DNA of 64,000 bases from Tautonia marina (GCF_009177065.1 NZ_WEZF01000021.1:62001-126000); one strand, 5' to 3'. Numbered from the stretch's first letter, positions 18,196 through 30,059 are shown. Notes: generated by a model not told the origin, from the sequence alone. A program made the numbers and translations.

Positions 18196-19647
18196 TCAGG
18201 CGAGCAATTCGTTCACGACATGACCGTGAACGTCGGTCAGGCGGAAGTCGCGCCCCTGGAAGCGGTAGGTGAGGCGTTCGTGATCGAAACCAAGCTGGTT
18301 GAGGACGGTGGCCTGCAGGTCGTGGACGTGAACGGGATTCTCGACGATCGAGAAGCCAAGCTCGTCGGTCTCGCCGTGCGAGTAACCGGCTCGAACGCCG
18401 CCGCCGGCCATGAAGATGGCGAAGCAGTCGGGGTAGTGGTCGCGGCCGAGGATGTTGCCGCCGGAGGTTCGGCCTTCGCGGAAGGGAGTGCGGCCGAATT
18501 CGCCGCTCCAGATGACGAGCGTCTCGTCGAGCAAGCCGCGGGCCTTGAGATCCTTGATGAGGGCGGCGACCGGGCGATCCATCGTCGCGCACTTCTTGGT
18601 CAGGCCGTCGCGAAGGTCCTCGCCGGGGCCGGTGCCGTGGAAATCCCAGCCCCAGTCAAAGAGCTGGACGTAGCGGACCCCTTGCTCAACCAGGCGGCGG
18701 GCAAGCAGGCAGTTGTTGGCGAAACTGGCCGCGCCGGGCTGGGCGCCGTAGGCGTCGATGGTGGAGGGGGTTTCGCGGCTGATGTCCATGACTTCAGGAA
18801 CGGACATCTGCATCCGATAGGCCAGTTCGTACTGAGCGATTCGGGTGCTGGTTTCAGGGTGGCCCAGTTCCTCGGCCTGAAGCGCGTTCAGTTCGTTGAG
18901 CGCGTCGAGGCTGCGGCGTCGGAGGGTGCGGTCCATGCCGGGAGGGTCGGAGACGTAGAGGACCGGGTCCCCCTTCGATCGGCACTGCACCCCCTGGTAG
19001 ACCGAGGGGAGGAAGCCGCTGCCCCAGGCCCCCTGGCCGGCGCTCGGCTGCACGCCGCTGGAGATGAGGACGACGAAGCCGGGGAGGTCCTGGCTCTCGG
19101 ACCCGAGGCCATACGTCACCCACGAGCCGAACGACGGGCGACCCTGGCGAGGCGAGCCGGTGAACAGCAACAGCTCGGCCGGGGCGTGGTTGAACTGCTC
19201 GGTATACATCGACTTGACGAGGCAGATCTCGTCGGCCACGTCGTGCAGGCGGGGGATGGCGTCGGACATCCAGATGCCCGACTCCCCGCGGGGGGCGAAG
19301 GTGCGGGGGGTGCCGAGCAGCTTCGGCGTGCCGGAGGTGAAGGCGAAGCGTCGCCCTTCGAGGAAGCGGTCGGGGCAGTCCTCGCCGCTGTGCTTGACCA
19401 GTTCGGGCTTGTAGTCGAACAGGTCGAGGTGCGGCGGGGCGCCCGACATGTGCAGGTAGATGACGTTCTTGGCCTTGGGGGCGAAGTGCGGCGGCCGGAG
19501 CGCCATCGGATCGCCCAGGGAACGATCACTGGCACGGGCCTCGTCGTTGAGCAACGACGAGAGCGCGACGGCGCCGAGGCCCACGGGCATCCCCTTGAGG
19601 AAATGCCGGCGGGTGACGTGCTGCAAGCGTTCGGTGCGCGGGTCCAT
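18196..19647 (-). CDS. DUF1501 domain protein, Tat-exported (second copy)
   Basis: A 483-residue protein with a Tat signal ([22 protein letters not shown]). The DUF1501 domain is related to the alkaline phosphatase/sulfatase fold. Diagnostic stretches are [28 protein letters not shown], seen here in segments, and [14 protein letters not shown]. The function of the family is unknown; genes nearly always pair with DUF1549/DUF1553 cytochrome proteins in planctomycetes, as here, with the PSD1 gene ending 40 bases upstream. It is the last gene of the four-gene cassette and shares end-to-end architecture with the DUF1501 gene at 22198-23673. Confidence 0.93.
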   Translation of the reverse strand: MDPRTERLQHVTRRHFLKGMPVGLGAVALSSLLNDEARASDRSLGDPMALRPPHFAPKAKNVIYLHMSGAPPHLDLFDYKPELVKHSGEDCPDRFLEGRRFAFTSGTPKLLGTPRTFAPRGESGIWMSDAIPRLHDVADEICLVKSMYTEQFNHAPAELLLFTGSPRQGRPSFGSWVTYGLGSESQDLPGFVVLISSGVQPSAGQGAWGSGFLPSVYQGVQCRSKGDPVLYVSDPPGMDRTLRRRSLDALNELNALQAEELGHPETSTRIAQYELAYRMQMSVPEVMDISRETPSTIDAYGAQPGAASFANNCLLARRLVEQGVRYVQLFDWGWDFHGTGPGEDLRDGLTKKCATMDRPVAALIKDLKARGLLDETLVIWSGEFGRTPFREGRTSGGNILGRDHYPDCFAIFMAGGGVRAGYSHGETDELGFSIVENPVHVHDLQATVLNQLGFDHERLTYRFQGRDFRLTDVHGHVVNELLA

Positions 19648-19687
19648 GGCGAACGTCCTCCGGGCTTCGGCGCGGTCGATTGAGTGA

Positions 19688-22197
19688 TTAACGCTTCAAG
19701 ACCATTTCATCGAGGTTGAGCAGCACATTGGCCACCACGGTCCAGGCGGCCAGCTCGGCGGGGGATTGGCCCTCGGGCAGGGGGCCGAGCGGGTCGGTGG
19801 CCATCGAGAGTGCGGCCTCCTCGTCGTCCGAGAAGGCGAGCCGGGCATCCTCGACGAGGGCAAGGAGGTGTTCACGCTCGGCGTCCGAGGGGTCTCGGGC
19901 GAGGCAGAGCTGGAACCCGCGACCGATCCGGCCCTCGGCCGTCTCGCCCCCCTCGCGGACCATCCGGCGGGCGAGGGCCTGGGCGGCCTCGACATACACC
20001 GGGTCGTTCAGAGTCACGAGGGCCTGGAGCGGGGTGTTGGTACGCTCGCGCCGAACGATGCAGACCTCGCGGTTGGGGGCGTCGAAGGTGGTCATCGACG
20101 GATACGGATTGGTGCGACGCCATTCGGTGTAAAGACCACGACGGTAGCGATTTTGGCCGGTGCTGGTTTCGCGGTCGATGGCGCTACCGAAGGCGGCATT
20201 CAGGCCCGTGGCCGGTCGCGGGGGATTGACCGGGGCTCCGTGCAACTTCGGGCTGAGCAGGCCCGAGACGAACAGAGCCTGGTCGCGGATCATCTCGGCC
20301 GAGAGGCGGAACCGGGGGCCTCGGGAGAGGAAGATGTTGGCCGGGTCCCGTTCGAGCAGGTCCGGAGTGACGTGAGAGGATTGACGGTACGTGCTCGACG
20401 TGACGAGGAGCTTGAAGAACGCCTTCAGATCCCAGCCGGAGCGCACCAGTTCGGTCGCCAACCAGTCGAGCAATTCGGGATGGGTAGGGGGTTCCCCTTG
20501 CGAGCCGAACTCCTCACTCGTCGGCACCAGGCCCTGGCCGAACACCTGTTCCCAGCATCGATTGGCGATGACTCGGGCGGTTAGGGGGTTCTTGTCGGAG
20601 ACCAGCCAGTGAGCCAGGCTGAGCCGGTCGGGCTCGGCCCCTTCGGGCAAGGGGTGGAACGACTCGGGGACACCGGGAGTGACCTCCTCGCCGAGGTCGA
20701 GGTAGTTGCCACGCCGCTGAACACGGGTCGTCCGTCGCTGGTCACCTTGCAGTTCCCGCATGATGGGGACGGTCGTGTACGGGGCGAGCCGGGCGTCGAG
20801 TTCGGCGAGTCGGGCACGCTCGGCTTGCAGCAGGGGGGTGATCTTGAGGAAGTGGTCGGACAGTTGCTTCGCCTGCTCGTCCGAGCGATCGGCCGCGTCG
20901 ATGCGAAGGATGGCAAGGATCGCATCAGGAACTTTCGGCGCGTTCGGGAAGGGCTCTTCCCCGGCGAGGACCGCACGTTCCCAGTCCTGCTGGGCGTCCT
21001 TCAGTTCGGGGGTGAGATTGGCGAGGGTTTCCCGAAGGGAGCCGGCTTCCGCTTCCCACTCGGCCTTGTGGGCGAGCTGTTCATCGGTGAAGAGGGGGAG
21101 CAACGGGGCCTCGTCGCGGAGGTCGGCGTCTGCGGTGTTGTTTAGAATGGCATAGAGGCGGAAGTAATCGACCTGAGAGATCGGGTCATATTTATGCGTA
21201 TGGCACTGGGCACAGGCCATCGAGGTGCCCATCCAGACGGTCATGGTCGTGTTTACGCGATCGACGACGGCGGCAGAGCGAAATTCCTCGTCGTCGGTGC
21301 CACCTTCGCTGTTGGTCATGGTGTTGCGGTGGAAGGCGGTGGCGATCAGTTGCTCCTCGGCGGGGTCGGGCAACAGGTCGCCGGCGATCTGTTCGATAGT
21401 GAACTGATCAAAGGGCATGTTGGCGTTGAAGGCGTCGATGACCCAGTCGCGGTAGGCCCAGATGGTCCGGGGGGGGTCGTCGGCGTATCCGGCCGAGTCG
21501 GCATAGCGGGCCAGATCGAGCCAAAGCCGGGCCTGATGCTCACCGTAGGATTGCGAGGAGAGCAGACGATCGACGAGACGTTCGAACGCTCCGGGAGCGG
21601 AGTCGGCGAGGAACTCGGCCACCTGCTCGGGAGTGGGCGGCAGTCCGGTCAGGTCGAGCGAGGCGCGCCGAATGAGGGTGGCTCGATCGGCCTCGGGAGC
21701 CGGAGCAAGCCCCTCGGCGTGCAGGCGGTTGAGGATGAAATGGTCGATCGGGTTGCGAGGCCAGGAGGGGTCGGAGACCTCGGGCAGATCCGGCCGTTCG
21801 GGAGGGGCGTAGGACCAGTGGACGGCGTACTCGGCCCCTTGCTCAACCCAGCGCCGGAGGAGTTCGGCTTCCTCGGGAGTGACAGGATTGCCGACGGAGG
21901 GAGGGGGCATGACATCGAGCGCGTCCTCGGACTCGACCCGATAGATCAGCTCGCTCTCGTCGGGATTGCCGGGGACGATCGCGGCGTACCCTTTGCTTGC
22001 GTCGAGGGCATTATCGCGCACATCGAGCCGGAGATCGGCTTTCCGTTCCGCCTCGTCGGGACCGTGGCAAAAGAGGCACTTGTTCGAGAGGATGGGCCGG
22101 ATGTCGCGGTTGAAGTCGATCGGATCGTCGGCAGCAAAGGCCCCGGAGGTGGTCAGGGCGATGGCGGCCGTCACGGTCCCGATGAGTGAGCGAACGA

Positions 22198-22201
<4 letters not shown>
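19688..22201 (-). CDS. PSD1 and planctomycete cytochrome c (DUF1549/DUF1553) protein, 837 aa
   Basis: An exported protein (signal [23 protein letters not shown]) with an N-terminal planctomycete cytochrome c domain holding one haem motif, CLFCH, about 38 residues in. DUF1549 follows ([34 protein letters not shown]), then DUF1553 ([22 protein letters not shown]). The start at 22201 was chosen because it gives a signal peptide and overlaps the DUF1501 stop by ATGA; the in-frame upstream extension is only a shadow of that gene. The function is unknown, and an extracytoplasmic haem-linked oxidation or hydrolysis of glycans has been proposed for such gene pairs (inference). Confidence 0.92.
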
Positions 22202-23673
<1,472 letters not shown>

Positions 23674-23676
23674 GAC

Positions 23677-26600
23677 TCACTCCACGGTGATCGTTTCATC
23701 GAGGTTCAGCAAGGCCCGCGACACGGTCGTCCAGGCAGCCAGCTCCACCGGATTGTCGGATTCAGCGGTCCCGGCGAGGGTCTCGGCGTCCAGCTCGCCG
23801 GCTGCGATCCGATCGCGCTGGGCCTCGTAGAAATCGAGGATCGCGGCCAGTTCCGACGCATCGGGCTCGCGGGAAAGACAGAGTCGGAACGCCCGAGCGG
23901 CTCGAGCCTCGGCGTTCCCTTCGGGCAGTTCCGCGACGATCCGGCGGGCGAGAGCCTGGGCGGCCTCGATGAACACCGGATCGTTGAGCATCGTGAGGGC
24001 CTGGAGCGGGGTATTCGAGCGCTCGCGACGGGTGCAGGTGACTTCCGACGTCGGCGCGTCGAAGGTCGTGAACGCGGCGTAGGGGGCGGTGCGTTTGGTG
24101 AACGTGTACAGGCCGCGGCGGTAGCGATCGGGGCCGGTGCTGGTCGGCCAGCCGGGACCTCCGTAGGCCAGCGCGGTCACCCCTTCGGGTTGAGGCGGGT
24201 AGACGCTTGGGCCGCCGACGGTCGGAGTCAAGAGTCCGCTGGCGGCGAGGGCGAGGTCACGAACCAACTCTGCCTCCAGGCGGAAGCGAGGCCCCCGGGC
24301 GAGCAGGACGTTTTCGCGGTCGCGATCGAGGAGCGACAGGGGCACGTCGGACGATTGCCGGTAAGTGGCGCTGGTGACAATCAATCGGTGGATCGCTTTC
24401 TGGCTCCAGCCCTTGTTGACGAAGGTGACGGCCAGCCAGTCGAGCAGGTCAGGGTGCGACGGCGGCTCGCCCCGGGTGCCGAAGTCGTCGAGCGTGGGAA
24501 CAATTCCGCGGCCAAAGTGACCGGCCCACAGGCGGTTGACCGTGACGCGGGCAACCAGGGGGTTGTCATCGCTGACGAGCCATCGGGCCAGGGTGAGACG
24601 ATTGAGCGGCTCATCCTCGGGAAGCGGATGAAGGACCGAAGGAACCCCCGCCTCGACCGGATTGCCGGTCGCTTGCAGGAACTCACCGCGCTGGTGGATT
24701 TGAGTGGTCCTTGCGTGTTCGGGACGACGCTCCTGCATCACCATGGTGGTCGGCAGCGCGGGCATCGCCTTGCGCAAGGAGGCGATGCGCTGGTGCTGCT
24801 CGCTCAGTTCGGGAGCAACCATCAGGTAATACGCCGTCAACCGGTCGAGTTGTTCGGCGGTTCGCTCGTCACGAGGGATCTGGACGATGGTTTCGATCTC
24901 GGCCGGAAGGCCGGACGCTCGGACGGGCCGGGCATCGGTGGTGACCGAAAGGCGGAAGCGGCCGATGGTCATCTGGTGGATATATTCTTGCCGGAGTGTC
25001 AGGACAAGCCGCGTTGGATTTCCCTCGCCGATCGGCTCGGCAAAGGCGAAGACCGCGGCATGAGGCTGGCCGATGGCCCCCTTGACGTTCCAGCCGGTAT
25101 CGTAGACGCCGTCGATCGCCTTCGCGGCCGGGTGGCCCTTCTCGGCGTAGTCCTCAGAGGCATGGGCAATGGCGACCCGTTCCAGGTCCGCCCCTTCGGG
25201 ACCGGCCTCGACCTCGAATTCGGTCAGCAGGAAGTCGCCCACCGAGAACAACGGGGCGCGGCCGGGTCCGCCGTCGGGGAGACTTTCATGCGGCAGGACT
25301 TCGAGGCGGAGCCCGGTTACGCCTTTCAGGTCGGTTTCGAGTTCGACGGTGTAAACGTCTTGATTCGGCTTGTCGCCACTGACGAGGACCGAGCGGTCGT
25401 CAAGGACTTCCATCGTCGCGCCGTTTTTCGAGGCGAGGGAAGAGGGGGGGATGGGAGTCCAGTCGAAGGTCGAAAGGTCTTCCTCCCATCGGGCCATTGA
25501 GGCGGCCAGGTGCTGCCGGCGGCGTTCGTCGTCGGTCACCGCGTCCTCGCCGGAGGGATCGTCCGGAACAGGGAACAGCGAGGGAAGGGACGCGACAATG
25601 GTGTCGATTTCGGCCTGGATCTCGGCCCGGCGGCGAAGGATTTCCGGATCGGGCAGGGCGAGTTCTGGCTCATCGGCGTTATTGAGGAAGGCAAACAGTT
25701 GATAATATTCGCGCTGGGTGATCGGGTCGTACTTGTGCGTGTGGCACTGGGCACAGCCGACCGTCAGGCCGAGCCAGGTCGATCCGGTGGTGGCGACGCG
25801 ATCGACAACGGCGGCATAGCGGAATTCTTCGACATCGATACCGCCTTCCTCGTTGATCATCGTGTTCCGATGAAAGCCGGTGGCCACCCGTTGATCGATC
25901 GAGGGGTCGGGCAAGAGGTCGCCGGCAAGCTGTTCGATGGTGAACTGATCGAAGGGCAGGTCGTTGTTCAGGGCGTTGATGACCCAATCGCGATAGGGCC
26001 AGATGGAGCGCTGGCGGTCCTTCTCGTAGCCGTTGGTGTCGGCGTAGCGGGCCAGGTCGAGCCATCGGCGTCCCCAGCGTTCCCCGTAATGAGGCGACGA
26101 AAGCAGGCGATCGACAAGGTGTTCGTAGGCGTCGGGGCGGGGGTCGTTGACGAAGGCGTCCACCTCCTCGGGAGTCGGCGGCAGGCCGATCAGGTCGAGC
26201 GAGAGGCGGCGAATCAAGGTGGTGCGGTCGGCCTCGGGAGCAGGGTTCAGCCCCTCGGCCTCCAGGCGAGCCAGGATGAAGTGGTCGATGGGGTTTCTTG
26301 GCCAGGACACGTTCTCGACGACCGGAGGCTCGGGCATCTTTGGGGCCTGAAAGGCCCAGTGATCGCTTGTCGGGGCTTCGGCCGGGGCGCCGGCCTCGGG
26401 CCAGTCGGCTCCCTGGTCGATCCAGGCACGCAGGAGGCCGATTTGCTCGGCGGAGAGTGGATCACCCGAGGGGGGCATGGTCGAAAGCGGATCAAGCCCG
26501 GCCACCTTCTCGATCAGGTAGCTCAGGGTGCTGTCGCCCGGTTCGATCATCGGGCCGGAATCGCCGCCGGCCATGCCGTCGGTCGGATTGTCGAGCCGAA

Positions 26601-26805
26601 GCCCTCCCTTGCGCTGGTCGGGACCGTGGCAAGAGATGCAATGGGCCTCGAAGATCGGCCGGATGTCCGCCTCGAACTCGACCTGGCGATCAGCCGGAGG
26701 CGGGAGGGTCGGAGCCTCATCCTGAGCCATTGCAACCCGCCACGCCGGTGCTGAGATGAAGATCGCCAGCGCGAAGAACGAACGTTGGAGCCAGTTCAAA
26801 ACCAT
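23677..26805 (-). CDS. PSD1 and planctomycete cytochrome c protein with inserted galactose-binding-like domain, 1042 aa
   Basis: An exported protein (signal RSFFALAIFISAPAWRVAMA) with a cytochrome c domain (haem motif CISCH), DUF1549 ([38 protein letters not shown]) and DUF1553 (NPLVARVTVNRLWAGHFGRG). It is about 200 residues longer than its paralogue because of an insertion near residues 520-690. That insertion has a discoidin/F5-8C-like look (AIAHASEDYAEKGHPAAKAI; GVYDTGWNVKG), suggesting carbohydrate binding. The ATG at 26805 gives the signal peptide, and longer in-frame extension is unlikely. It is first in the four-gene cassette, with two palindromes upstream. Confidence 0.92.
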   Translation of the reverse strand: MVLNWLQRSFFALAIFISAPAWRVAMAQDEAPTLPPPADRQVEFEADIRPIFEAHCISCHGPDQRKGGLRLDNPTDGMAGGDSGPMIEPGDSTLSYLIEKVAGLDPLSTMPPSGDPLSAEQIGLLRAWIDQGADWPEAGAPAEAPTSDHWAFQAPKMPEPPVVENVSWPRNPIDHFILARLEAEGLNPAPEADRTTLIRRLSLDLIGLPPTPEEVDAFVNDPRPDAYEHLVDRLLSSPHYGERWGRRWLDLARYADTNGYEKDRQRSIWPYRDWVINALNNDLPFDQFTIEQLAGDLLPDPSIDQRVATGFHRNTMINEEGGIDVEEFRYAAVVDRVATTGSTWLGLTVGCAQCHTHKYDPITQREYYQLFAFLNNADEPELALPDPEILRRRAEIQAEIDTIVASLPSLFPVPDDPSGEDAVTDDERRRQHLAASMARWEEDLSTFDWTPIPPSSLASKNGATMEVLDDRSVLVSGDKPNQDVYTVELETDLKGVTGLRLEVLPHESLPDGGPGRAPLFSVGDFLLTEFEVEAGPEGADLERVAIAHASEDYAEKGHPAAKAIDGVYDTGWNVKGAIGQPHAAVFAFAEPIGEGNPTRLVLTLRQEYIHQMTIGRFRLSVTTDARPVRASGLPAEIETIVQIPRDERTAEQLDRLTAYYLMVAPELSEQHQRIASLRKAMPALPTTMVMQERRPEHARTTQIHQRGEFLQATGNPVEAGVPSVLHPLPEDEPLNRLTLARWLVSDDNPLVARVTVNRLWAGHFGRGIVPTLDDFGTRGEPPSHPDLLDWLAVTFVNKGWSQKAIHRLIVTSATYRQSSDVPLSLLDRDRENVLLARGPRFRLEAELVRDLALAASGLLTPTVGGPSVYPPQPEGVTALAYGGPGWPTSTGPDRYRRGLYTFTKRTAPYAAFTTFDAPTSEVTCTRRERSNTPLQALTMLNDPVFIEAAQALARRIVAELPEGNAEARAARAFRLCLSREPDASELAAILDFYEAQRDRIAAGELDAETLAGTAESDNPVELAAWTTVSRALLNLDETITVE

Positions 26806-26820
26806 CGGTCCACCATGCGT

Positions 26821-26935
26821 TTGGTTCAAACCAATCGGAATCATGCGCACAAAGGAGGGACGAAGCGCGTGGGTGAGCCGGGGAAAAAGGGGGGAGGCTC
26901 TCATCACTGGGATTCTTGGATTATTGTCGGACAAT
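26821..26935 (-). promoter_or_regulatory. Two palindromes upstream of the PSD1/DUF1501 cassette
   Basis: TTGGTTCAAACCAA (26821-26834; six-base arms, two-base centre) lies just ahead of the start codon. ATTGTC-G-GACAAT (26923-26935) lies 118 bases upstream. The second resembles CATTGTC-GTCG-GACAATG at 48806-48823, upstream of an aldo/keto reductase gene. Operator function is inferred from symmetry and position only. Confidence 0.35.
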
Positions 26936-26998
26936 TCGCCGGGAGTTTCAATCACGATCCTTTCAGGTTCGGGATTGTTCGAATCCTTCCCTGTCTCA

Positions 26999-28054
26999 TC
27001 AAGCCCCGGCGAGGGTTCCGCAAGCGGCCTGAATTTCGGCCCCTCCCGAGTAGCGCCGGACGACCGGTTGACCAAGATGCTGGGTGAGCGCATCCCGGAA
27101 TCGGGAAAGCTCGTCGGGCGAGGGGGGCTGGAAGCGGCCGGTCGGGTCGGTCACGTCAATCAGGTCGAGCCGAATCGGGGTGTCGCCCACGAGCCGGGCG
27201 ATGGCCTTGGCGTCGTCTTCGCCAACATTCAGGCCGGAGATGCAGACGTAGGAGATCATGACCCGCTCCTTGCGCGCCTCGGCATGACGGCGGGCGGCGG
27301 CCATCACCTCGACGACAGGGGTACGGGCCGCGAGTGGGACGAGCAGGTGTCGTTTTTCGTCGATCGCCGCCCCAATGCTGATGGAAAGCCGCATCGTGCG
27401 CCGCTCGGCGGTAAAGCGGTCGATTTCAGGCACGAGGCCGACCGTGCTGACCGTCATTGCCTTGGCCGAGAGGGAACCGCCGAAGGGGCATCGCAAGAGG
27501 TCGGCAGCGGCCATGACCCGATCATAATTGAGAAACGGTTCTCCCATTCCCATGAACACGGTGCCGGTCACGCGGCGGCCTTGCGATCGGGCCAGATCGC
27601 GAGCCTGGACCCACTGGTCGATGATTTCCCAGGTCGCCAGGTTGCGGCGGCGTTCCATTCGGGCGGTGGCGCAGAAGGCACAGGCCATCGGACAGCCAAC
27701 CTGAGACGACAGGCAGATGCTCACCGCGCCGGGCTTGTGCAGGGGGATGAGGACCGTCTCAACGGCCAGGTGATCATGCGTTCGGAACAAAATTTTCTGG
27801 AATCCATCGACGGCGGAGGTCTCGATGCGCTCCTGGGTCAATCGGGGCAGCGGAGGCCAGCCGTCGAACAGGCGGCGAGGGAGCTGGAAGCGCTGATTCC
27901 AGGCGATCGGATCGTGTTCCCCGTGACCGAGGATCGCCGCCAGAAGCCGACGGGCCGCCTCGGGAGGGGTCTGGCGGGTGGCGGCAAAGGTGATGAACTC
28001 CTCAGGCAGACAATTTCGGGGGTCAATCATCACCGAGGTGTCGCTCCAGTTCAT
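26999..28054 (-). CDS. RlmN/Cfr-family radical SAM 23S rRNA methyltransferase-like protein
   Basis: A 351-residue radical SAM enzyme. The 4Fe-4S motif is C121-PMA-C125-AF-C128. The two mechanistic cysteines of the RlmN family are both present: C114 seven residues before the cluster (ICLSSQVGC) and C345 in AACGTLAG. FMGMGEPFLNYD and MTVSTVGLVP are family hallmarks. RlmN makes 2-methyladenosine at A2503 of 23S rRNA and A37 of some tRNAs. The N-terminal 90 residues are divergent from standard RlmN, so this could be a second paralogue rather than the housekeeping copy. A possible promoter (TTGTTC, 17 bases, CATACT on the minus strand, about 28110-28138) lies upstream. Confidence 0.87.
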   Translation of the reverse strand: MNWSDTSVMIDPRNCLPEEFITFAATRQTPPEAARRLLAAILGHGEHDPIAWNQRFQLPRRLFDGWPPLPRLTQERIETSAVDGFQKILFRTHDHLAVETVLIPLHKPGAVSICLSSQVGCPMACAFCATARMERRRNLATWEIIDQWVQARDLARSQGRRVTGTVFMGMGEPFLNYDRVMAAADLLRCPFGGSLSAKAMTVSTVGLVPEIDRFTAERRTMRLSISIGAAIDEKRHLLVPLAARTPVVEVMAAARRHAEARKERVMISYVCISGLNVGEDDAKAIARLVGDTPIRLDLIDVTDPTGRFQPPSPDELSRFRDALTQHLGQPVVRRYSGGAEIQAACGTLAGA

Positions 28055-28345
28055 CGAGAGGGTCTGAAGATTCCTTCCACATTGCCCATTGGCCCGATCT
28101 TCCTATAAGTATGGAAGGTGACCGAAGGTCGAACAATGGGAGTCCAGACTTCCGAAATGGATTGCCGATCAAACCTTCCTGGATCGACGATCGTAACGGA
28201 AGAGAACTGGCGACATGAAGGCCCGTCCAGTGCCGGGGTCTGCTTTTCGAGAATTACCATCGACCGTGCCGCTCGATCCCGAACGTTCGGATTGGGGTCA
28301 ACAAGGCCGATCGCCAGCGTTCGTTCATTCAGGAGAATTCAGCGT

Positions 28346-29959
28346 ATGAGACGGAACACAGTCGCCTGGGCGGCACTGGTCGTTTCGACCGTCGCCCTGA
28401 TCGGATCGCAGAACTGGTCTCGCACCGTCCCTGCCGGCCCGCAAATGCCGCAGGAAGGGCTGGAGGAAGCCAAGAAACTGTCGCAAGCGTTCGAGTCGGT
28501 GGCCGACTTCGTCAGCCCGTCGGTGGTGCAAATCAGCGTGCAGCGCGTTCCTCAGATCCGAGGAGAAGGCAACGAGAACGGCCGTCCTCCTCGGGGAGAG
28601 GGGATGCCTCGGGAAATGACACCGGAGCAGATGGAAGAATTCATGGAGCGGTTCCGGCGCTTCTTCCCAGAAGGTGGCCCCGGAATTCCTGAGGAATTTT
28701 TCCGCTTCGAGCCACAGCAAATGCCGATCGAAGGAACCGGCTCGGGCTTCATTTATGATGCTCAGGGGCACATCCTGACCAATAACCACGTGGTCGAAGG
28801 TGCCGGAGAGGGAGACATCGTCGTCAGCTTCTCCGACGGCAGTTCAGCGAAGGCGACCATCGTCGGGCTCGATCCGGCGACCGACGTGGCGGTCATCAAG
28901 GTCAATCCGGCCGAGTTACGGAACGAACCAAGGCCCGCGCAGATCGGCACGAGCGATGATCTGCACGTCGGCCAGTGGGTGCTGGCCATCGGTTCGCCGT
29001 TCGGCCTGAGCCAAACGGTCACGGCCGGGATTATCTCGGCGACGAACCGGCAGGCGGTCGGCATCCTCGACCCGAGAGAGGGGTATGAGGACTTCATCCA
29101 GACCGACGCCGCGATCAATCCCGGCAACTCGGGCGGACCGCTGGTTGATATCGAAGGCCGAGTCATCGGCATCAACTCGGCGATCGCCACGCGAAGCCGG
29201 GCGAACGCGGGGGTTGGTTTCGCCATCCCGATCAAGCTGGCGTCGTATGTCGCCGACAACCTGATCGAAAACGGCAAGGTGCAGCGGGCCCGCCTCGGCG
29301 TGGTCATCTCTCCCTTGACCCCTGAACTGGCCGAGTCGTTCGGGATCGATCCGAACCTCGACGGCATTCTCGTCAACGAGATCGCCCCCGGCAGCCCAGC
29401 CGACAAGGCCGGATTGCGGCCCGGCGACGTAATCGTCGGCTTCAAGGGGCGAGACGTTCGCAGTGTTCCGGGCTTCCGCCTGGAAGTCTCGACGAGCGCC
29501 TTGACCGAAGGGCATGAGCTGACCTACATCCGCGAAGGTCAACGCCAGACGGCCGTCATCAACCTGGCTCCCTCCGAGGAGGTCGAAATCGCCGGGCTCA
29601 ATCGAGTCCCGAGCCGAGGAGGCCCTCGGGAAACCCCCGGCGTTGAGCTGAACCGCTTCGGCCTGGAGCTTCAGGAACTCTCTCCGGACCTGGCCGAGCA
29701 GTTCGGCTACGACGCCGGGACCCAGGGCGTGCTCGTCCGCAACGTCGCCCCCGATTCGCCGGCCGCCACGCAGGGGATCGAGCCGGGCGACCTGATCACC
29801 AAGGTGATCAAGGACCGCAAGCCGCAAGACGTCACCAACCTCGACGAGTTCGAGGCCATGATCAACGATTCGGACAGCCTGGCCGTTTATGTCCAGCCGC
29901 CCGATGCCGCCGGCCGATTCATCGTCTTGAAGGCGACTGAGCCGGACGAGGAGAACTGA
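28346..29959 (+). CDS. HtrA/DegP-type periplasmic serine protease with two PDZ domains
   Basis: A 537-residue envelope protease/chaperone. An N-terminal hydrophobic signal or anchor is followed by a Gly/Pro/Glu/Met-rich low-complexity insertion (about 70-125) within the LA-loop region. The trypsin-like domain carries H148 (TNNHVV), D180 (PATDVAVIK) and S262 (NPGNSGGPL). PDZ1 spans about 320-410 and PDZ2 about 430-530 (VLVRNVAPDSPAATQGIEPGD). AGGAG 11 bases upstream supports the ATG at 28346 over longer in-frame starts. The gene is monocistronic by appearance: an unusually strong hairpin follows the stop. The expected role is degradation of misfolded envelope proteins. Confidence 0.93.
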   Translation: MRRNTVAWAALVVSTVALIGSQNWSRTVPAGPQMPQEGLEEAKKLSQAFESVADFVSPSVVQISVQRVPQIRGEGNENGRPPRGEGMPREMTPEQMEEFMERFRRFFPEGGPGIPEEFFRFEPQQMPIEGTGSGFIYDAQGHILTNNHVVEGAGEGDIVVSFSDGSSAKATIVGLDPATDVAVIKVNPAELRNEPRPAQIGTSDDLHVGQWVLAIGSPFGLSQTVTAGIISATNRQAVGILDPREGYEDFIQTDAAINPGNSGGPLVDIEGRVIGINSAIATRSRANAGVGFAIPIKLASYVADNLIENGKVQRARLGVVISPLTPELAESFGIDPNLDGILVNEIAPGSPADKAGLRPGDVIVGFKGRDVRSVPGFRLEVSTSALTEGHELTYIREGQRQTAVINLAPSEEVEIAGLNRVPSRGGPRETPGVELNRFGLELQELSPDLAEQFGYDAGTQGVLVRNVAPDSPAATQGIEPGDLITKVIKDRKPQDVTNLDEFEAMINDSDSLAVYVQPPDAAGRFIVLKATEPDEEN

Positions 29960-29997
29960 TCGACCCGAGACGAGCCTCAACGCTCCGTGCTCTCAGA

Positions 29998-30059
29998 CGC
30001 CCGGCCGGTCGCGCCGATCTTCACCCCAGAGGATCGGCGTTGACCGGCCGGGCGGTTTG
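29998..30059 (+). terminator. Very strong hairpin after htrA
   Basis: CGCCCGGCCGGTC (29998-30010) pairs with GACCGGCCGGGCG (30042-30054), and inside it CGCCGATC (30012-30019) pairs with GATCGGCG (30032-30039). This gives a 21-bp stem with one small internal loop. A short GGTTTG follows, so it is a probable terminator, although the T-run is weak. Confidence 0.65.

Noticed and set aside
16846-19683. 945-codon open frame on the plus strand
   Set aside because: It is antisense to rhaA and a DUF1501 gene, both with strong conserved motifs. Its Val/Gly/Glu-rich translation is typical of the complementary frame of GC-rich genes.
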